Assembly (NCBI GenBank): GCA_032718475.1
Contig: JAUCBJ010007755.1
Coordinates: 1 to 32,962 of the forward strand
Length of the DNA stretch: 32,962 nt
Origin: Nemertoderma westbladi
Taxonomy: Eukaryota > Xenacoelomorpha > Nemertodermatida > Nemertodermatidae
Direction of reading: 5' to 3'
Shown here: positions 7,818 to 17,809 of the stretch, one piece after another
Layout: every line of letters begins with the position of its first letter
How positions within the stretch are numbered: position 1 is the first letter of the stretch
Position numbers and translations under genes: made by a program
Notes under the pieces: generated by a model
What the model was told of the DNA's origin: nothing
The model's input: only the letters and a program-made list of their open reading frames with translations
The model's database searches: none

Positions 7818-9168
7818 GGATCGGCATGCTGCATTGCAGCTGCATTTTTAAGAATGCTGTGCCGGCTTATCGACAAAATTGCGCCGCCACAACTCCCTAT
7901 CACCCATGACATTTGCTAGATCATCCGGATCTTCAAGGCCAGTGTCCTTTAAGATGCGTCTCAAGAAAGTCATGGGCTGTCCACCATGCTTAATCACTCC
8001 ATGAGGCTGCCAAAGTACAAGATTATTCACAGGCTGCTCCTCACGGCGAAAGCAATGTCCTGCAAAGCGGAAGCGATTTTGTTCAAGTGGCAAGCTTGGG
8101 GGAACCATGAGACACCTCCAATGTTATATAGTGTCTGGTTGGAGATGTGTGCATTGTACTTGACACAATGAACCCGGCGTAGCATTCTTGTGAATGTGCC
8201 ATCCAGAGATTTGGTGTCCTCAGCAGTTAGAACCCAGCATGGACTCCCATAGAGGAGTACTGGAACTGAACCACTGCTGCTCTAAATAATCGGACCTTAA
8301 GTTTCCAATTAATTCTCGGTGACTTCCAAATCCTGGAAATCCTGTTCAAGGCTGCCCATGCCTTTCCCTTACGTATTCGAAGGTCCTCACCTGACTTCCG
8401 GATCCATGATCCCAGGTAACAGAAGTCATCCACAAGCTCAAGCATACCATCTTTTGAGCTTATGCTCATCCATTCAGAGACTTGCTGAGGACTTTCAAAG
8501 TTAACTGTAAAAAGACCAACACTAGAAGCAGCATGTTCTAATGAGCTGAGGAGCCGTTGGGCTCCCTCTAATGATTCTGAGAGTACTCCTAAGTCATCAG
8601 CAAAGTCTAGATCAGTTAGGTACTTGGCAGGATTTCCTCGACTTCTGGAGCGAGTAGGTTGAGATATCATCACCCCATCATCATTATGATGATCTAAGGA
8701 CATGCGTATAACATAGTCAACTACAATTATGAACAAGAATGGTGCAAGTGTGTCTCCCTGGAGGACGCCCCATAACACTTCAAATGGTTCTGTGTCACCG
8801 TCAACAGTAGACACAAATGTTGTCGAACCATCGTATACTGATCTGATTGCTGCAATAATTTCATCAGGAATCCCATATAATGAAAGTATGCTGAACATAC
8901 GTGAGCGAGAGACTGAATCAAAGGCCTTGAAGAAGTCAACAAAGATAACAGCCAGATGCCTGTCTTTCTTTTTTGATAACTCTTCAATTATCCTTCTAAG
9001 TGCCAAAATGGCCTCCATGGTCCCACGACCTTTACGGAACCCATTCTGATTTCCACGGAGCAGTCTCTCAATGGGATCCCAGATGCGATTTAATAGAATT
9101 ATATTGTATAGATTTGCAGCAATCGAGATCAATGAGATTCCACGAAAAGAACCATAGAGTGTTAGGTC
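7801..9168 (-). mobile_element. 5'-truncated LINE (non-LTR retrotransposon)
   Basis: The insertion is bounded by a 22-base direct repeat with one mismatch, at 7779-7800 and 9169-9190 (both start GCCACATGGA). This is a clear target-site duplication. On the minus strand the element begins inside the reverse transcriptase domain, just before the RGISLIS motif, and ends in a (TAG)n tail, as expected for incomplete target-primed reverse transcription. The body holds the RT fingers and palm and the conserved C-terminal region. Related but older fragments recur in the WD40 repeat units further right. Confidence 0.9.
7848..9168 (-). pseudogene. Reverse transcriptase and C-terminal region of the LINE, broken
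   Basis: From 9168 down to 8227 the frame gives a typical non-LTR reverse transcriptase: RGISLIS, NGFRKGRGT, the catalytic block FVDFFKAFDSV, VLQGDTLAPFLF and the catalytic FADD (about 8594-8605). The frame stops at 8227. The conserved tail (FAGHCFRREEQPV to GDRELWRRNF) continues in another register at 8108-7848, so at least one frameshift or stop separates them. The endonuclease and 5' part are absent through truncation. Residues encoded upstream of 9168 are host read-through. This copy cannot move by itself. Confidence 0.88.
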
Positions 9169-9190
9169 GCCACATGGATTAAGATTGTAC

Positions 9191-9574
9191 AGTACAATAT
9201 AGCAACAATGTTGTGTGGTTTTCCCCAAATTTGAACAAACAAAGACCATCAATTAAATAAAATATGCACTTCTACATAATTACCAACGGATTCTTTGATT
9301 TTTTTTAACCCTTGTTTAAATTGACACAATATATCGTATACTATTGTGGTTTTTAAATTAAGTTACTGTAACTGCACAAAATCAATACAGCAAGGCCAAT
9401 TTCATTCTGCAAAAACCTTTCACTAAAATTTAGAGTAAATTAATAAGATTTCACCAGCCATAGTATAATTATAACATTTCGCTGATGGCTCGCAGTTTCC
9501 ATCGTAACAATTAAACACCATCTACAATACTGAAGGCTAGCTGTTCACAATACTTGACATTACATATACTGTAT
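9191..9574. other. No gene seen
   Basis: AT-rich sequence between the LINE target duplication and the repeated 3' flank of the WD40 unit. I see no coding frame, RNA gene or clear repeat here. Confidence 0.5.
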
Positions 9575-9850
9575 ATACAAACTTCTGTACATAAAAACTA
9601 AATAATAGAGCTAACACAGTACATATAGGTTTCCCGCCAAAGTTTATTTCAAACCCTCCAACCGTTTTGTATCTATCCCCCCCCCCCCCCCCCCCCCATA
9701 CTATCATTATTGTTCCAATTCCAATTCCGAAACGAGTTTGTTTCATCCGCAATACATAGAGTATCCTTGTTTCATGGTACTGGGTACTGACGCTTTCCAA
9801 GGTATCATGGGAAAGCGTTTCATAAACAGAGGATGTCAGAAACCAACGGT
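9575..9850. repeat. Repeated 3'-flank module with a poly-C tract
   Basis: This module contains a 21-base poly-C run (9677-9697) and lies directly downstream of the WD40 stop codon on the minus strand. It recurs at about 15463-15689, 17043-17269, 18800-19065, 21037-21302 and 29844-30109, and the C run varies in length between copies. The glycine-rich minus-strand frames through it are translations of the poly-C and are not genes. Confidence 0.8.
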
Positions 9851-10368
9851 CTACTTTATTTCATTACTTATTCGCGTAACCAACGTTTGTATCTCTTTAG
9901 TTAACGGCCCAACTACCCCAATATATTTCTCGATTTCTTCCGTTTTTATGGCTCCTTTTATTATCTCGTCAACTTCCCATATATTAATATGATTTATCTG
10001 ATCGCTTTGGTTTAAATTAATTTTAAGAATCGTGCCCTTTAGATAACCAACCAGTAAATAACTTGAGTCAGGCTGGAAGGCAATCGACCAAAACCAGTTC
10101 CATTCCCCGCTCGGCCGACCCCTAAACTCCTTTATCTCTCTTCCACCGTCGTCCCCATCGAGCACCCTTATATAAGATACCCCGTCCAGATACCACCCTC
10201 GCACAGCAACCCTCCCACCCTGGGGTTCCCATTTAACCTGCATCCCCCATTTCTTCTGTCCCCATATCTCCTCGCCGGTTTCAAATGAAACACATTTAGT
10301 AAATTCGTATCCCAATACTATCAGTTTCGTACAATCTGAATTAAATGCAATCGAGTATACTTTATCCT

Positions 10369-11163
10369 GCGGAGCCCAAGAGGAAATTAAAAATAATATT
10401 TTTTTTTGCTAAATCGTGCGAACGACTTACTAAGTCGTACGAATGATCATACTACGTACTATGTCGTGCGATGACTTCAATAATTCGTGCGAACGACTTA
10501 CTACAGTAAGTCGTGCAAACAACTTAACTAACTCCGTGCGAATGACCTTACTATGTCGTGCGACGACTTAGGCATACTACAATTCGTGCACACGGCTTAT
10601 CAAAATCGTGCGAGCGACTTACTAACTATACTTCGATTAAACAGTGCTGTTATATGAGTGGTAAATACATCAGCGGGTTTTTCAATTCAATATCAATAAT
10701 GTAGTTGAAACTAAATAACGGCTAACTCAAATCGGTCTGCAGTCTACCACTAGAGGACGAAATGTCTGAAAGTGAAATCCTTGACCCATTCCGCTATTTA
10801 TGATCAATTCATGCTAAAACATTCTACTACATACATACATATGGAAAACGACAATTTGGCCCTGTATTGAACTGTTTGATAACGCTCGCCTATTTTATGG
10901 CTCGCCCCACAGATATCATTTAAAACAAGACGTCACAAGACTCATCACAATGACTATATTTTAAATGTTAAGAATTAATTAAATGTGCTACATAGATGAG
11001 AATTTATATATTCAATTTTTTAGTGATAATTAAAAGTGAATGAAATTTTGTAAAAAAAAATTATAACATAAGACGTCATATTTAACCAATTAGATTAGAA
11101 ATAGTGAGTCCTTCGCACGACTTAGCAAAAAATATTCTTTTAATGTCCCTTTAAGGGCTCCGT
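10369..11163. mobile_element. MITE-like non-autonomous DNA transposon, copy 1
   Basis: This ~795-bp element has inverted ends of about 55 bases. They run inward from CGGAGCCC through an AAGGGA..ATTAAAA stretch to TTTTTTGCTAA and a TCGTGCGAA motif. It is flanked by an imperfect 8-bp target duplication, TTTATCCT (10361-10368) and ATTATCCT (11164-11171), with 7 of 8 bases matching. It has no coding capacity. The right-hand 220 bases (10405-10625) hold about eight degenerate copies of a TCGTGCGAACGACTT motif. An 8-bp duplication suggests a hAT-type transposase, but the termini are not the classic CAGGG. Confidence 0.8.
10405..10625. repeat. Subterminal array of self-complementary 18-mers
   Basis: Degenerate copies of AAGTCGTGCGAACGACTT, which is nearly its own reverse complement, recur about every 25-30 bases at one end of the MITE, with one copy in the opposite inverted end. 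Subterminal motif arrays of this kind are usual transposase-binding sites in hAT-like elements. The same array is present in the copies near 19.6, 21.9, 26.8 and 30.7 kb. Confidence 0.7.
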
Positions 11164-11745
11164 ATTATCCTCTTGTTCTAAAAGCACCTTTATAAGTTCT
11201 CCTTTAATGTTCCAATGCTTGACGCTTCCATCATCAGAGCTGCTTACTAACTCTGTCCCTATATTGTTAAAGATCACGTTTGTTACGCAATCGCTATGGG
11301 CGGCCCAAGTAAAATGCGTAAATGAATTATCAGATATATTAATTAAGGAGATTGTTCCATCTCCGCACCCGCTCGCGATTACATTGCTGTCCACGGGACT
11401 GAATTGCAATGTCCGACCTCGTAGTATTGGCGTCTCCGAGTTGATTCTCAGTTCGTCCTCAGCAATGTGGAGTAAAAGTTCGTTTATTTCAACATCCCAG
11501 ACATTTATTCCCCCACCGAACCGACTTCTTACAGACCCAGCTACCCTCTTTGACGCAGGGGACACCGCGCAGCTGTCAATATGCCGGTTATCGGCGTCTT
11601 TAAGTCGATTAATAATCCCGAGATTCGTCGCGTCACAGATAACGGCTCCATCGGAACCGCAGTAAATAAATCGAACCCCGTCCGGGAAATATTCCAAGTC
11701 GCACAATCTGACGACCTTTATGGGAATGTTTGGAGACTCTGCCAT

Positions 11746-11934
11746 TGATCTATAAGGTGTGGAGGCTACATACAGCGCATTAGTTTATAGATGGCGGCCC
11801 TTTTGTGTCGATTTAAAGTGTTTTTATTTAGTGAGTAAACATAACTAAATTAAATAGTTGTAGCCTACTTTTTGTTACATACGACAGTATAGTACAGTCC
11901 AACATGCCTTACTATAAAACCAGAAACACCTATA
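11746..11934 (-). promoter_or_regulatory. Upstream flank of the WD40 gene with a YY1-like motif
   Basis: About 45-55 bases before the WD40 ATG the plus strand reads TAGATGGCGGCCC (11788-11800), close to the YY1 core AAGATGGCGGC often found at animal transcription starts. The whole 190-bp flank up to the LINE tail is shared with the other units (for example 23179-23372 and 31986-32179). The promoter role is inferred from position only. Confidence 0.35.
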
Positions 11935-12880
11935 ACTACTACTACATGTACTACAGTACTACTATTGGCAACCTACATTGTAGCTGCATTATATATATTA
12001 AATATATATTATAAATGCTGTGCCAGCTTGTCGACAAAATTCCCTATCCACAACTCCCTATCACCCATGACATTTGCTAGATCATCCGCATCTTCAAGGC
12101 CAGTGTCCTTTAAGATGCGTCTCAAGAAAGTCATGGGCTGTCCACCATGCTTATTCACTCCAAAGCACAAAGTTCTGCACTGGCTGGACCTCACGGCGAA
12201 GCGGAGGCGGCGCAGTTCAAGAGTAAAGCTAGCGGAGACTAATGAAAAACCTCCGATGTTGTCCAATCTCCAGAGTCTGATTGGCGGTGTGTTCATTGTT
12301 CTTGACACAATTATGAATTAACCCGGCGCAGCATTCATGTGTAGTGTAAGTGCTATTAGAGCCCAGCACCGACTCCCATATAAGAGTACTGGAACTACTG
12401 CTGCTCTAAATAATCGAACCTTGAGATTTTGTTTTACTCTATCGGACTTCCAAATCCTAGACAGATTATTTAACGAGCCCATACCTTCCCCTTACGTATC
12501 CGAAGGTCTACACATGACTTCCAGATTCTTGACCCTCAAATAGTAGAAGTCATCCACATGCTCAAGCAGGCCATCCCTGGCGCTTTATGCCCTTATGATC
12601 AGACATTTCTTGAGGGCTGTCAACGATTCACTGTCAAAACTTATGTCCTCTTGGAGTTTAAAAATGACCAACACTAGAAGCAATCTGTTCCAATGAGCAG
12701 AGGAGCCTTTGGGCTCCCTCTAGTGATTCTGAGAGTACCCCTAAGTCATCAATAAAGTCTAATTCAGGCAGGTACATTGCTTGTGTCAGTAGGGGGTTTT
12801 ACCATCACCCTGTATTAAGATGGTCTAAGGACATGCGAAGGACAAAATAACCACAATTATGAATAACAATGGTGCAAGTG
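11935..12880 (-). mobile_element. Degenerate LINE fragment, 3' end
   Basis: It begins with a degenerate (TAG)n tail, then carries the same C-terminal coding block as the LINE at 7801-9168 (GGQPMTFLRRILKDTGLED at about 12150-12090) and later RT pieces around 12660-12790. Many small deletions and stops break it. The fragment is interrupted at 12881 by another element and resumes at 13633. Confidence 0.8.
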
Positions 12881-13632
12881 GAACTAGGACAATCGCCCCC
12901 TTAGGGCAATTGACCCCCGAGGACAATTGCCCCCGTGACAATCCCCCCCCCCCCATCCCAAGGACAATTGCCCACCAGACAATTGCCCCCCGGGACATCA
13001 TCCCCGGACTATTGCTACCGGACAATTTCCCCCCGGACAATATTTTAAATCTTGGAATCCTTTGAATGTTTTCCTACAGTTTTATGAAATTCAAGTACTA
13101 TTAACCTTGATCACCATTTCTACACATTTAAAATTTTATGTGATTTTCAAAATATCCACGATTTTTTTCTTGAATAATTTGATTGTATTTATGCTAGCAA
13201 TAGCTTTTTTATGACATAATTTAATGGCTTCAGTGCGTTAACATTTTATTTTTATTGTAATGAAATATATCAGTTTGAATATATCGAATCATTGAGCACA
13301 AAAATAATCAAACATGAAATTTTTTATTATATAAATTGGACTTAGCTATATAATATTATTTTTTAGTTTTGTAACAAGTTAGGAACTTGACTAAATTGCT
13401 AGTTAGGAACGACCTTATTTATTTTGCAATTTTCCTTCGGGCAATTTATTCGTTTGGTGGGTAATGTAATTATCCGGGGGCAATTGTCCGGGGGGCAATA
13501 GTCCGGGGGCAATTGTCCGGGGGAAATAGTTCGGGGGCAATTGTCCGGGGGGAATAGTCCGGGGGGCAATTGTCCGGGGGGCAATAGTCCGGGGGGCAAT
13601 TGTCCGGGAGGCAATTGTCCTGTCACGGGTGG
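12881..13632. mobile_element. Element with inverted minisatellite ends, inserted in the LINE
   Basis: The left end (12886-13045) is a run of variants of GGACAATTGCCCCC. The right end (about 13470-13625) is the same minisatellite inverted, as GGGGCAATTGTCCGG variants. The ~420-bp centre is AT-rich and non-coding. AAGTG lies on both sides (12876-12880 and 13633-13637), and the LINE resumes after it, so this looks like a real insertion with a 5-bp target duplication. The proline-rich frames across the ends are artefacts of the minisatellite. The transposon class is not recognised. Confidence 0.65.
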
Positions 13633-13800
13633 AAGTGTGTTACCCCTACCCCTAACCTATAAACTTAATGGGGAATAAGACTTCGAATGGATCTGTGTCA
13701 CCATCTGCATTGGACACAAATGTGGTGGAACAATCGTACAGATATCTGATAGCTGCAAGTGAAGAAAATATCCAGACGTCTGTCTTTCTTTGTGTTCTAC
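13633..13800 (-). mobile_element. Continuation of the interrupted LINE fragment
   Basis: The stretch around 13680-13760 matches the RT region of the intact LINE copy near 8780-8850 (for example GGATCTGTGTCACC against GGTTCTGTGTCACC). It fades out by about 13800. Confidence 0.65.
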
Positions 13801-14009
13801 CAGCCTGTAACTGATGGTGGTGTAGGTCTGCTACAAAGTTGTGAGTTTTGGGTTGAAATCCAGGTTCCGCACAATTGACAATTGTACCACATGTGTAGAA
13901 CTTTTCTATTCAGTGGTGTGACTTTAAATATATGATAGTAACAATGTGTTGGCAAGACTCCTAGATCTCTTCTATGATAAATATTTAATTATGTATGTAT
14001 ACCATATAA
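13801..14009. other. Non-coding stretch, weak tRNA-like B box
   Basis: I see no gene. GGTTGAAATCC at about 13851-13861 is one base from a tRNA B box, but nothing else supports a tRNA or SINE. Confidence 0.3.
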
Positions 14010-14399
14010 GCCCGTGCTGGAATTATCCTATCACCTATTTACTGGGAAAATACAGCTTCCTTTACAGGTTCATATTCTTCTAAGGACAGCCTGTGTGCCA
14101 TTTGGTACCAATCTTCCGCAAATGGAAAGCATACGCCCTTTCATCAAGCAGTAGTTAAGATTTGTAAATCAGTCCGTTTAGTATCTCCTTATGGTGGGAA
14201 TTTTCCGTTCAGAAGTATACTGCTCTACGGCAATCCTTGGGTGTGGGCTTTTAGTGCTGAGAACACCAACTCCGTGGAAGTTAAATATACCCTTGTCAGC
14301 TTGTTGCATATGTCCAACAACAATGATGTGCTACAGCGGCTTCAAAATGAACCGGTTAATATTATCGTCATGATTATGAAACTGTCTAAATACAAATAA
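14010..14399 (+). CDS. Possible exon of unrecognised protein (no ATG)
   Basis: A 129-codon frame is open from the stop at 14007 to the TAA at 14397-14399. It is missed by ATG-based calling. A pyrimidine-rich 3' splice site (TTCCTTTACAG, ending about 14065) lies near its start, and AAATAAA follows immediately at the stop (14394-14400), so it could be a terminal exon. The translation is balanced in composition, with segments such as NPWVWAFSAENTNSVEVKY and VLQRLQNEPVNIIV. I do not recognise the family. It is present once in this window, unlike most of the surrounding DNA. It could be a fossil of a host gene or transposon, or a chance frame. Confidence 0.35.
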   Translation, partial: ARAGIILSPIYWENTASFTGSYSSKDSLCAIWYQSSANGKHTPFHQAVVKICKSVRLVSPYGGNFPFRSILLYGNPWVWAFSAENTNSVEVKYTLVSLLHMSNNNDVLQRLQNEPVNIIVMIMKLSKYK

Positions 14400-15197
14400 A
14401 TCTCCGGTATGAACAGACGTGTTGGTCTCCCTGGTCCTGGTCAGCCAATAACTTTCCTCCGCCGGCTGTAAAGAAGGACATTGTAGGCTTAAACACATGG
14501 CTGAGTAAATTTTGAGAGGCTTATGTCTGTGTTTGCCGTCGTTGCTTCTTAGTGCAGGACTTCAGGCACATTTTCTCTCATATGGCAATAAAAATTAACT
14601 AGCGAATTAATCAAACAAAATTGCAGGAAGGTAAAGATGTCAATTCGTTTAAATATTCCAATTACCAATGGCAGTGAGAGTGTAATAAAATAATGACACT
14701 ATCTCAGTTGATCTTTGGACTTTGTTTTTCTCTACCGAGTTGAATATATTAAACTAAACTTCCAACCGTAGAAAATTCACCGGTTTGACACACAGGTTTC
14801 GTTGGATTGAGTTGTAGTGGCATATTGTATATAAATTACTAAAACATTATTTTACCAAATATTACTTAATAAATGAAAATATTATGCTATTGAGAGTCTG
14901 ATACCCCACACCCTTTCTCCCGACAATATATTTAAATTATATTTGGAAAAAAGCAACTTACTGTATATCGCAAAAGTTTCCAAGATTACGTACACAACGT
15001 GTAATGGATTTCTCGTGCTCCTTGGCACGATAAGCTCCTAAAACGGCTTTGAATCTCAAAAAAGTTCCAGGTAGTGCTCTACTTTCGCTTAGTGTTTTGG
15101 TTTTCCGGCTAACATAAAATATTTCTACTTGAACACGGTCCTTCAATGACTTGTTATTTACGGACATCCACAACTTTCAATATAGTACAAAAACACA
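14400..15197. other. No clear gene; possible relic of a LINE C-terminus
   Basis: At about 14411-14475 the plus strand reads a short GQPITFLRRL-like string reminiscent of the LINE C-terminal block, then stops. The minus-strand frame 14958-15173 has no recognisable features. The rest is AT-rich DNA with nothing I can support. Confidence 0.3.
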
Positions 15198-15689
15198 GTG
15201 ATTTTCTATTCGTCCCAAATAATACTCTATATTGCTTCCTTCTAAATAAATGAAATAGCTTACTGTAACACCGTAGAAAAACCTCTGGGTTGAGGAAAAA
15301 GATAGAAAGCGGGTGAGGGGTGCTTTGGGTCCGTTAGGATCCAAAGTATAGCCTCTAAATAATCCCAAAGGCAGAGAAAATATAAAGTATTTCTAGCCGT
15401 TTTGTTTTGCTAAAAATATGTTTTGCTATATATTATTATACAGTATATAATATTGTTTTGCTAGATATAGGTTTCCCGCCAAAGTTTATTTCAAACCCTC
15501 CAACCGTTTTGTATCTACCCCCCCCCCCCCCCCCCTCCCCCCATACAAAACATTATTGTTCCAATTCCGAACCGAGTTTGTTTCATCCGCCATACATAGA
15601 GTATCCTTGTTTCATGGTACTGGGTACTGACGCTTTCCAAGGTATCATGGGAAGCGTTTCATAAACAGAGGATGTCAGAAACCAACGGT

Positions 15690-15979
15690 CTACTTTATTT
15701 CATTACTTATTCGCGTAACCAACGTTTGTATCTCTTTAGTTAACGGCCCAACTACCCCGATGTATTTCAAAAAAAAAATTTTTTTTTGATGTAAAAAAAA
15801 TTTTTAACATAAGACGTCATATTTAACCAATTAGATTAGAAATAATGAGTCATTCGCACGACTTAGCAAAAAATATTATTTTAATGTCCCTTTAAGGGCT
15901 CCGTATTATCCTCTTGTTCTAAAAGCAACTTTATAAGTTCTCCTTTAATGTTCCAATGCTTGACGCTTCCATCATCAGA
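15690..15979 (-). pseudogene. WD40 gene remnant, deleted copy 2
   Basis: Only the last ~90 bases of the 3' half (15690-15778) and ~75 bases of the 5' half (15905-15979) remain. They are separated by a 126-bp MITE remnant that starts in an A-run/T-run. At 15979 the WD40 sequence switches abruptly to the GC-rich unit. The chimeric minus-strand frame across that switch is accidental. Confidence 0.75.
15779..15904. mobile_element. MITE remnant, one end only
   Basis: It retains the inverted end and target duplication on the WD40 5' side (ATTATCCT at 15905-15912) and about 120 bases inward, then ends at an A-run followed by a T-run. The other end and the subterminal array are deleted. Confidence 0.7.
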
Positions 15980-16777
15980 ATATTCTAAAAACGCGAAAAT
16001 CGGAGTGGAGAGGAAGCGAGCAGAGTGGAGTAGGGGGGGCGGGCCGTACCTGAAATCGCGAAGGGCCTGAGCGCGTGGGCGCGAGGATTGATCCAAGGTA
16101 AGAACCCGGGCCTTAAATGTGCAGGAAATTACCACGGACAATACCTTGGGTACTAGTGAACGGAAAGTGAAGTACCGGCGCAGCGGTAAGTCTCGTTTGC
16201 CTGACGTGATATTCGGGCTCGGTTCAACCGTCTTCTTAAACCTTCAGCTCAGCAGCTCTCTTCATTTTTTTTTCGTTATTCTAGAACATATCACCCTGGC
16301 AACCCACACCACAGTACTGCCGCGCCTAAAAAAATGCCGCGATATTATGTATATTATTATGTATGTTACGTATATTACATGATATTCGGGCTTGGTTCAA
16401 CCGTCTTCTTTTCAACCGACTTCACCGACAAAAACTCCTACAATACTATCAAAAATTATATTAAAAATATATACATCTTATGGAATGCAACATGGCGAGT
16501 CTCGTGGTATATTTACTTTTTCACGAGATACTTAAATAAGCCCATACCAACGTCATATTCCTGTGTTTTCACTCAACATTATCCATTCAAGATGGCGTCC
16601 ATTCATTTCAATATACAATCTCCCTTCTCATTAACTTATGTTAATGAGTTCTGTACTTCACCTTATGTGACTGCTTCAGGCATTGCGTTGTTGCCTCTCT
16701 CGCCATCTAATATTATTGCATTGATATTATAGGCTGACCGTATGGCGGTTAGGTTTATGGTTGGGGTTGGGGGTTTA
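15980..16777 (+). repeat. GC-rich promoter-like unit, copy a
   Basis: A GC-rich head with a GGGGGGGCGGGCC (Sp1-type) box is followed by two perfect splice-donor strings, CCAAG-GTAAGA (about 16094-16104) and CAGCG-GTAAGT (about 16180-16191). Then come two related GATATTCGGGCTCGGTTCAACCG-like segments (about 16208 and 16381) and a YY1-like AAGATGGCG (about 16589). It looks like a captured host promoter with first exon(s). Frames of 87 and 132 codons lie on the plus strand and are conserved only because the DNA is duplicated. Copies are at 17810-18594, 20047-20831 and, partly, 29322-29637. Confidence 0.5.
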
Positions 16778-17559
16778 CAGTGATTTTCTATTCGTCCCAA
16801 ATAATACTCTATATTGCTTCCTTCTAAATAAATGAAATAGCTTACTGTAACACCGTAGAAAAACCTCTGGGTTGAGGAAAAAGATAGAAAGCGGGTGAGG
16901 GGTGCTTTGGGTCCGTTAGGATCCAAAGTATAGCCTCTAAATAATCCCAAAGGCAGAGAAAATATAAAGTATTTCTAGCCGTTTTGTTTTGCTAAAAATA
17001 TGTTTTGCTATATATTATTATATATAATATTGTTTTGCTAGATATAGGTTTCCCGCCAAAGTTTATTTCAAACCCTCCAACCGTTTTGTATCTACCCCCC
17101 CCCCCCCCCCCCCCCCATACATAACATTATTGTTCCAATTCCAATTCCGAACCGAGTTTGTTTCATCCGCAATACATAGAGTATCCTTGTTTCATGGTAC
17201 TGGGTACTGACGCTTTCCAAGGTATCATGGGAAGCGTTTCATAAACAGAGGATGTCAGAAACCAACGGTCTACTTTATTTCATTACTTATTCGCGTAACC
17301 AACGTTTGTATCTCTTTAGTTAACGGCCCAACTACCCCGATGTATTTCAAAAAAAAAAATTTTTTTTGATGTAAAAAAAATTTTTAACATAAGACGTCAT
17401 ATTTAACCAATTAGATTAGAAATAATGAGTCATTCGCACGACTTAGCAAAAAATATTATTTTAATGTCCCTTTAAGGGCTCCGTATTATCCTCTTGTTCT
17501 AAAAGCAACTTTATAAGTTCTCCTTTAATGTTCCAATGCTTGACGCTTCCATCATCAGA
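16778..17559. repeat. Duplicated segment, second copy of 15198-15979
   Basis: It matches 15198-15979 almost throughout, including the poly-C module and MITE end. It differs in that the WD40 5' half continues about 60 bases further (to 17619) before the homology breaks. Confidence 0.8.
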
Positions 17560-17619
17560 GCTGCTTACTAACTCTGTCCCTATATTGTTAAGGATCACGT
17601 TTGTTACGCAATCGCTATG
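17270..17619 (-). pseudogene. WD40 gene remnant, deleted copy 3
   Basis: The 3' end fragment (17270-17348), a MITE remnant (17349-17484) and a 5'-half fragment (17485-17619) share the internal deletion of copy 2, so the two descend from one deleted ancestor. After 17619 about 95 bases of unassigned AT-rich DNA lead into the first tandem unit. Confidence 0.75.
17349..17484. mobile_element. MITE remnant, second deleted copy
   Basis: The same one-ended remnant as at 15779-15904, with the same A-run/T-run junction and the target duplication ATTATCCT at 17485-17492. Confidence 0.7.
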
Positions 17620-17809
17620 CAAAAAATAATAACTGAAATGCGAGAAATTAAAGCTGTTAATTAAGTGAAAATAGCAATTGTTTGCGTACGTCTTAATTTA
17701 CCAAGGTCAATTTAATTTAGTTGATAAATAAATGTAAAATATTAAAATATAATAGAGAAATATCAACAGTGTTCACAGAATAGTGTTTAAATAGAACCGT
17801 CACCGAATA

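Larger units (their letters stand above)
9851..11745 (-). pseudogene. WD40-repeat protein gene split by a MITE, copy 1
   Basis: The 5' part (11745 to 11164, 193 codons) and the 3' part (10368 to 9851, about 170 codons) form one WD40 beta-propeller protein interrupted by the element at 10369-11163. Visible blade signatures are SGCGDGTISLINI, SSSDDGSVKHWNIKG and a VYSIAF...GEEIW blade. Without the element and one target duplication, GAG-GAT joins AAA-GTA in frame, giving E-D-K-V inside a normal WD blade and a total of about 363 aa. Downstream of the insertion the 5' half runs into eight extra codons and a stop. The specific family is not recognised; WD40 proteins are mostly binding scaffolds. 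Splicing out of the MITE cannot be excluded, but no good donor site is present, so I call it a pseudogene. Confidence 0.75.
15198..15979. repeat. Duplicated segment, first copy (second at 16778-17559)
   Basis: The sequence from GTGATTTTCTATTCGTCCC to the WD40 fragment recurs 1580-1582 bases to the right with few differences (poly-C length, a short TA indel). It contains an unplaced 5' part, the poly-C module, the end of the WD40 gene and one end of the MITE. The 60-odd-codon frame on its minus strand occurs in both copies but resembles no protein I know. Confidence 0.8.

Noticed and set aside
10411-10625. CRISPR-like array of repeats
   Set aside because: Units are degenerate, spacers are short and repetitive, the setting is eukaryotic, and the array lies in a MITE end.
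11207-11665. 152-codon plus-strand frame opposite the WD40 5' half, repeated in several copies
   Set aside because: It is antisense to a convincing WD40 sequence; its recurrence only reflects duplication of the DNA.
12825-13065. Proline/glycine-rich frames at both ends of the minisatellite element
   Set aside because: They are translations of the CAATTGCCCC repeat units, not genes.
16334-16732. 132-codon plus-strand frame present in three full copies
   Set aside because: No recognisable domain; identity between copies follows from recent duplication, so it is not evidence of selection.
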